Under the pieces are notes generated by a model. The model ran no database searches and was not told where the DNA came from. It saw nothing but the letters and a program-made list of their open reading frames with translations. Both the position numbers and the translations under genes were made by a program. Below are positions 12,408 through 14,300 of a stretch of 14,300 nt of DNA, piece after piece. Position 1 is the first letter of the stretch, and each line of letters starts with the position of its first letter. The stretch comes from UMGS1002 sp964570825 (GTDB taxonomy: Bacteria; Bacillota; Clostridia; Oscillospirales; CAG-272), in the NCBI GenBank assembly GCA_964570825.1, contig CAZMZJ010000030.1, positions 1 through 14,300 on the forward strand, read 5' to 3'.

Positions 12408-12963
12408 GAAACGCTTCTTGGAAATCTGCAAAGACATTAAGCGGCCGGGAATCAAAGAACTTTTGGAGTGGCTTGAAAGCAGCGACTTTTACACAGCCCC
12501 AGCAAGTTCAAAATATCACGGTTCTTATGCCGGTGGGCTTCTCGAACACTCTCTCAACGTATTTGACGAGTTTTGGAGGTTAATGAATGTTTATAAACTT
12601 CCCTGCACTTACGAAACCGGAGCTATCATCACATTATTTCACGACCTTTGTAAGGTCAATCTTTACACAACGGAAAAGAGGAATAGAAAAAACGACGCCG
12701 GGCAATGGGAAACATACGACGCCTATACATTCAATGAAAAGTTTTGTTACGGCGGACACGGAAGCAAATCTGTATTCATCCTTCAAAACTATATGAAACT
12801 TACCGCCGAAGAAGCAGTTGCCATTAATTGTCATATGAGCTGCTGGGACGGCAACAAAGACGTCGGCAAGGCATATGAACAGTTCCCGCTTGCGTGGTTG
12901 CTTCACGTTGCGGATGAGGCGGCAACTTATATCGTGGAAGGAGAAAACGCTGATGGGGCTTGA
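12394..12963 (+). CDS. HD-domain protein of a phage or mobile element
   Basis: The 189-residue protein carries the HD-superfamily pattern in order: H52 in GGLLEHSLNV, H83-D84 in LFHDLCKV, H147 in INCHMSCWD and D174 in LLHVADEAATY. These positions bind two metals in phosphohydrolases that act on nucleotides, cyclic nucleotides or nucleic-acid ends. The GHGSKS stretch (121-126) before the third His is typical of HD proteins found in phage and integrative elements. The ATG at 12394 has GGAAGGAG ending 9 bases before it; the ATG at 12385 abuts that site with no spacer and is less likely. It overlaps the genes on both sides (14 bases upstream, 11 bases downstream), as in compact phage operons. The substrate is unknown. 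Confidence 0.82.
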   Translation: MTENKKRFLEICKDIKRPGIKELLEWLESSDFYTAPASSKYHGSYAGGLLEHSLNVFDEFWRLMNVYKLPCTYETGAIITLFHDLCKVNLYTTEKRNRKNDAGQWETYDAYTFNEKFCYGGHGSKSVFILQNYMKLTAEEAVAINCHMSCWDGNKDVGKAYEQFPLAWLLHVADEAATYIVEGENADGA

Positions 12964-13372
12964 TAACGGATTTCAGATCAGAAGCAGAAAGAACCCAGAC
13001 CTTGCAATTGAGCTTGCTTATTTCCGAAAATACTATGAGCTCGATGATTGGTGTATGCAACACTGCAAACACACCGAAGAATTTGAGGTAGAGGTTACAA
13101 AGGATGACGTTGACAAACTCAGAAACACAATCGAACCGATTGCAGAAGCCTTGCTAAAGCTGGGGATTATAAAAGTCGGTTACTACGATGAAAACGGTTA
13201 TCCAAAGAAGTATGACGTTGCTTTTTACGGCAACGACTTTAATCCGGTATATTCCAGAAGCTTTATAGCTGGAGTAAAGTTGTGCCGACTATACTTCGCA
13301 TTGGACAACATGTACGACGTTTTAGAGCATAACGGAGATGATATATACATCACGTTTTACAGTAGCTTTTAA
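12953..13372 (+). CDS. Phage-type protein starting MGLDNG, function unknown
   Basis: This 139-residue soluble protein starts MGLDNGFQIRS and contains ELAYFRKYYELDDWC and the closing pattern NGDDIYITFYSSF. Proteins with this MGLDNG N-terminus and an AYxRK motif are familiar from phage and prophage early regions, where they remain unassigned (from memory). The start at 12953 follows GGAAGGAG by 8 bases and overlaps the stop of the HD gene by 11 bases; the longer frame from 12875 would add an Arg-rich shadow peptide read out of the HD gene. There are no membrane segments. The 61-base gap to the ERF gene contains AT-rich sequence but no clear promoter. Confidence 0.75.
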   Translation: MGLDNGFQIRSRKNPDLAIELAYFRKYYELDDWCMQHCKHTEEFEVEVTKDDVDKLRNTIEPIAEALLKLGIIKVGYYDENGYPKKYDVAFYGNDFNPVYSRSFIAGVKLCRLYFALDNMYDVLEHNGDDIYITFYSSF

Positions 13373-13433
13373 CGTAAAAAATATATCTCGTTAGAAATAT
13401 TATACATAAATTACGACGAAAGGAACAAAAGGA

Positions 13434-14144
13434 ATGAACAACAAAGAAATGAATCTTCACCAGAAGATTCTCAAGATCGCCGATATGGCTGGCGTTCTCC
13501 AGAAGACTGCCGCTGGTTATTCATATCGCTACGTCCCCGAAGAGGACATCCAAGCGAAGGTTACGGCAGGTCTACAAAAATACGGCGTTATGCTGTACAA
13601 CTCCATCGTTCCGGGCACAATCAAAGTCGTGCCGTACCAGTATGAGAAGTACGACGCGAAGATCAAGGGATTAAAGCCCGTGAACGAAATCCTCGTATCT
13701 GCCGATATGACGTACACTTGGGTCAACGTTGACAATCCGGAAGAAAAACTGGAGACAACGTGGGCACTTGTTGGCCAGATGGAAGACGCCGCACAGGCGA
13801 TGGGCGCCGGGCTTACATACGGAAACAGATATTACCTTATGAAGCAGCTTCAGCTTGCTACGACAGAATCCGATCCTGACAACTATCGCAGTAAGCAGAA
13901 GAAAGCTGAAAACTATGAGCAGGAAGCCGCCGACAAAGCCGCAGCCGAGGAGCTTGCAAAACACATTAAAGAAGTGGTTGACTTTGGAAGCAAGTTGATT
14001 AAAGGCGGTATGGACAAGAAGGAAATGATGACCATCGTTGCAAAGTACAACAATGGCAACGGAAACCCGAGCAGCATTGAGACCGTAGAAGTATGCGACC
14101 AAATCATTGAAGAATTCACAAAAATCCAAGATAAGAAAGGGTAA
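13434..14144 (+). CDS. ERF-family single-strand DNA annealing protein
   Basis: The 236-residue protein has the ERF superfamily layout: an N-terminal block with YRYVPEEDIQAKV (about 27-39), KYGVMLYNSI (about 49-58), a central beta region ending in ETTWALVGQMEDAAQAMGAG (about 107-126), and TYGNRYYLMKQLQLATTE (128-145). The YGNRY/LMKQL part is the typical ERF signature near the oligomerising core. ERF proteins anneal single-stranded DNA in phage recombination and pair with a phage exonuclease or SSB, none of which is in view. The C-terminal part (145-236) is a charged, probably coiled-coil extension. The ribosome binding site is AAAGGA or AAGGA upstream of 13434. Its presence marks this as a phage early replication/recombination module. 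The following gene starts 5 bases after the stop. Confidence 0.9.
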   Translation: MNNKEMNLHQKILKIADMAGVLQKTAAGYSYRYVPEEDIQAKVTAGLQKYGVMLYNSIVPGTIKVVPYQYEKYDAKIKGLKPVNEILVSADMTYTWVNVDNPEEKLETTWALVGQMEDAAQAMGAGLTYGNRYYLMKQLQLATTESDPDNYRSKQKKAENYEQEAADKAAAEELAKHIKEVVDFGSKLIKGGMDKKEMMTIVAKYNNGNGNPSSIETVEVCDQIIEEFTKIQDKKG

Positions 14145-14149
14145 TACAT

Positions 14150-14300
14150 ATGAAAATCGAGTACACTTGTGAAGTTTGTGGCAATCGTTTTGCCACTCAG
14201 ACAGAAGCCGAAGAATGTGAAAAGAGCCATTATGCTCAGAAAAAGCACGAAGAGCTCAGAGATAAGAGTATCAAGGCAATCAGTGGCTTATATGAAAAGC
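14150..14300 (+). CDS. Zinc-finger-like protein, 3' end beyond the window
   Basis: Fifty codons are visible, beginning MKIEYTCEVCGNRFATQ. A Cys-X2-Cys pair (CEVC) and a later Cys-X3-His (CEKSH, about residues 23-27) form a plausible zinc-binding site, as in small C2H2-type domains of phage accessory proteins. A Lys/Glu-rich helix follows. AAAGGG lies just before the ERF stop, 8 bases from the ATG. The gene is open at the right edge, so size and function are unknown. Confidence 0.65.
   Translation, partial: MKIEYTCEVCGNRFATQTEAEECEKSHYAQKKHEELRDKSIKAISGLYEK

Overview
The window looks like chromosomal DNA of an endospore-forming, anaerobic low-to-mid GC Firmicute of the Clostridia (an Oscillospirales- or Lachnospirales-like gut lineage would fit). 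The grounds are the last three genes of the spoIIIA sporulation operon, an acetate kinase, AGGAGG-type ribosome binding sites, sigma-A-type promoters and strong intrinsic terminators. This placement is inferred from gene content, not from a species marker.

Layout. Positions 1-1791 carry spoIIIAF, spoIIIAG and spoIIIAH (+), closed by a terminator. Positions 1874-2920 carry a P-loop ATPase of the PRK06851 type (+), which shares a 14-bp-stem terminator with the convergent acetate kinase ackA (2975-4234, -). A 300-bp divergent control region with a good promoter in each direction separates ackA from a small orphan gene (4531-4827, +). A four-gene minus-strand operon (8699 to 4915) follows: acyltransferase, GT8 glycosyltransferase, second acyltransferase, GT2 glycosyltransferase. 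Its composition suggests assembly of a glycolipid or lipid-linked surface polymer. It is divergent from a membrane-tailed XRE regulator (8911-9498, +), itself followed by a HAD-like hydrolase (9546-10199, +).

From 10233 on, the sequence is accessory DNA. Two identical 46-bp copies of the 3' part of a proline tRNA gene (anticodon GGG, minus strand, encoded CCA) lie at 10268-10313 and 11953-11998. Each is followed, in its own direction, by a hairpin. Neither has the 5' half of the tRNA. Between them is a very AT-rich 1.6-kb islet with two unknown membrane-anchored proteins driven by a good promoter, plus a GC-rich structured patch. To the right of the second copy begins a phage-like early module: a small protein, an HD-domain protein, a phage-type MGLDNG protein, an ERF single-strand annealing protein and a truncated Cys/His zinc-finger-like protein. 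The simplest reading is tandem integration at a tRNA-Pro gene, with the intact tRNA and an integrase beyond the right edge of the window.

The best candidates for something undescribed are the two-gene membrane-protein islet between the tRNA-Pro fragments and the acyltransferase/glycosyltransferase operon with its divergent membrane-bound regulator. The RNA structures, operators, promoters and functions were read by eye only.
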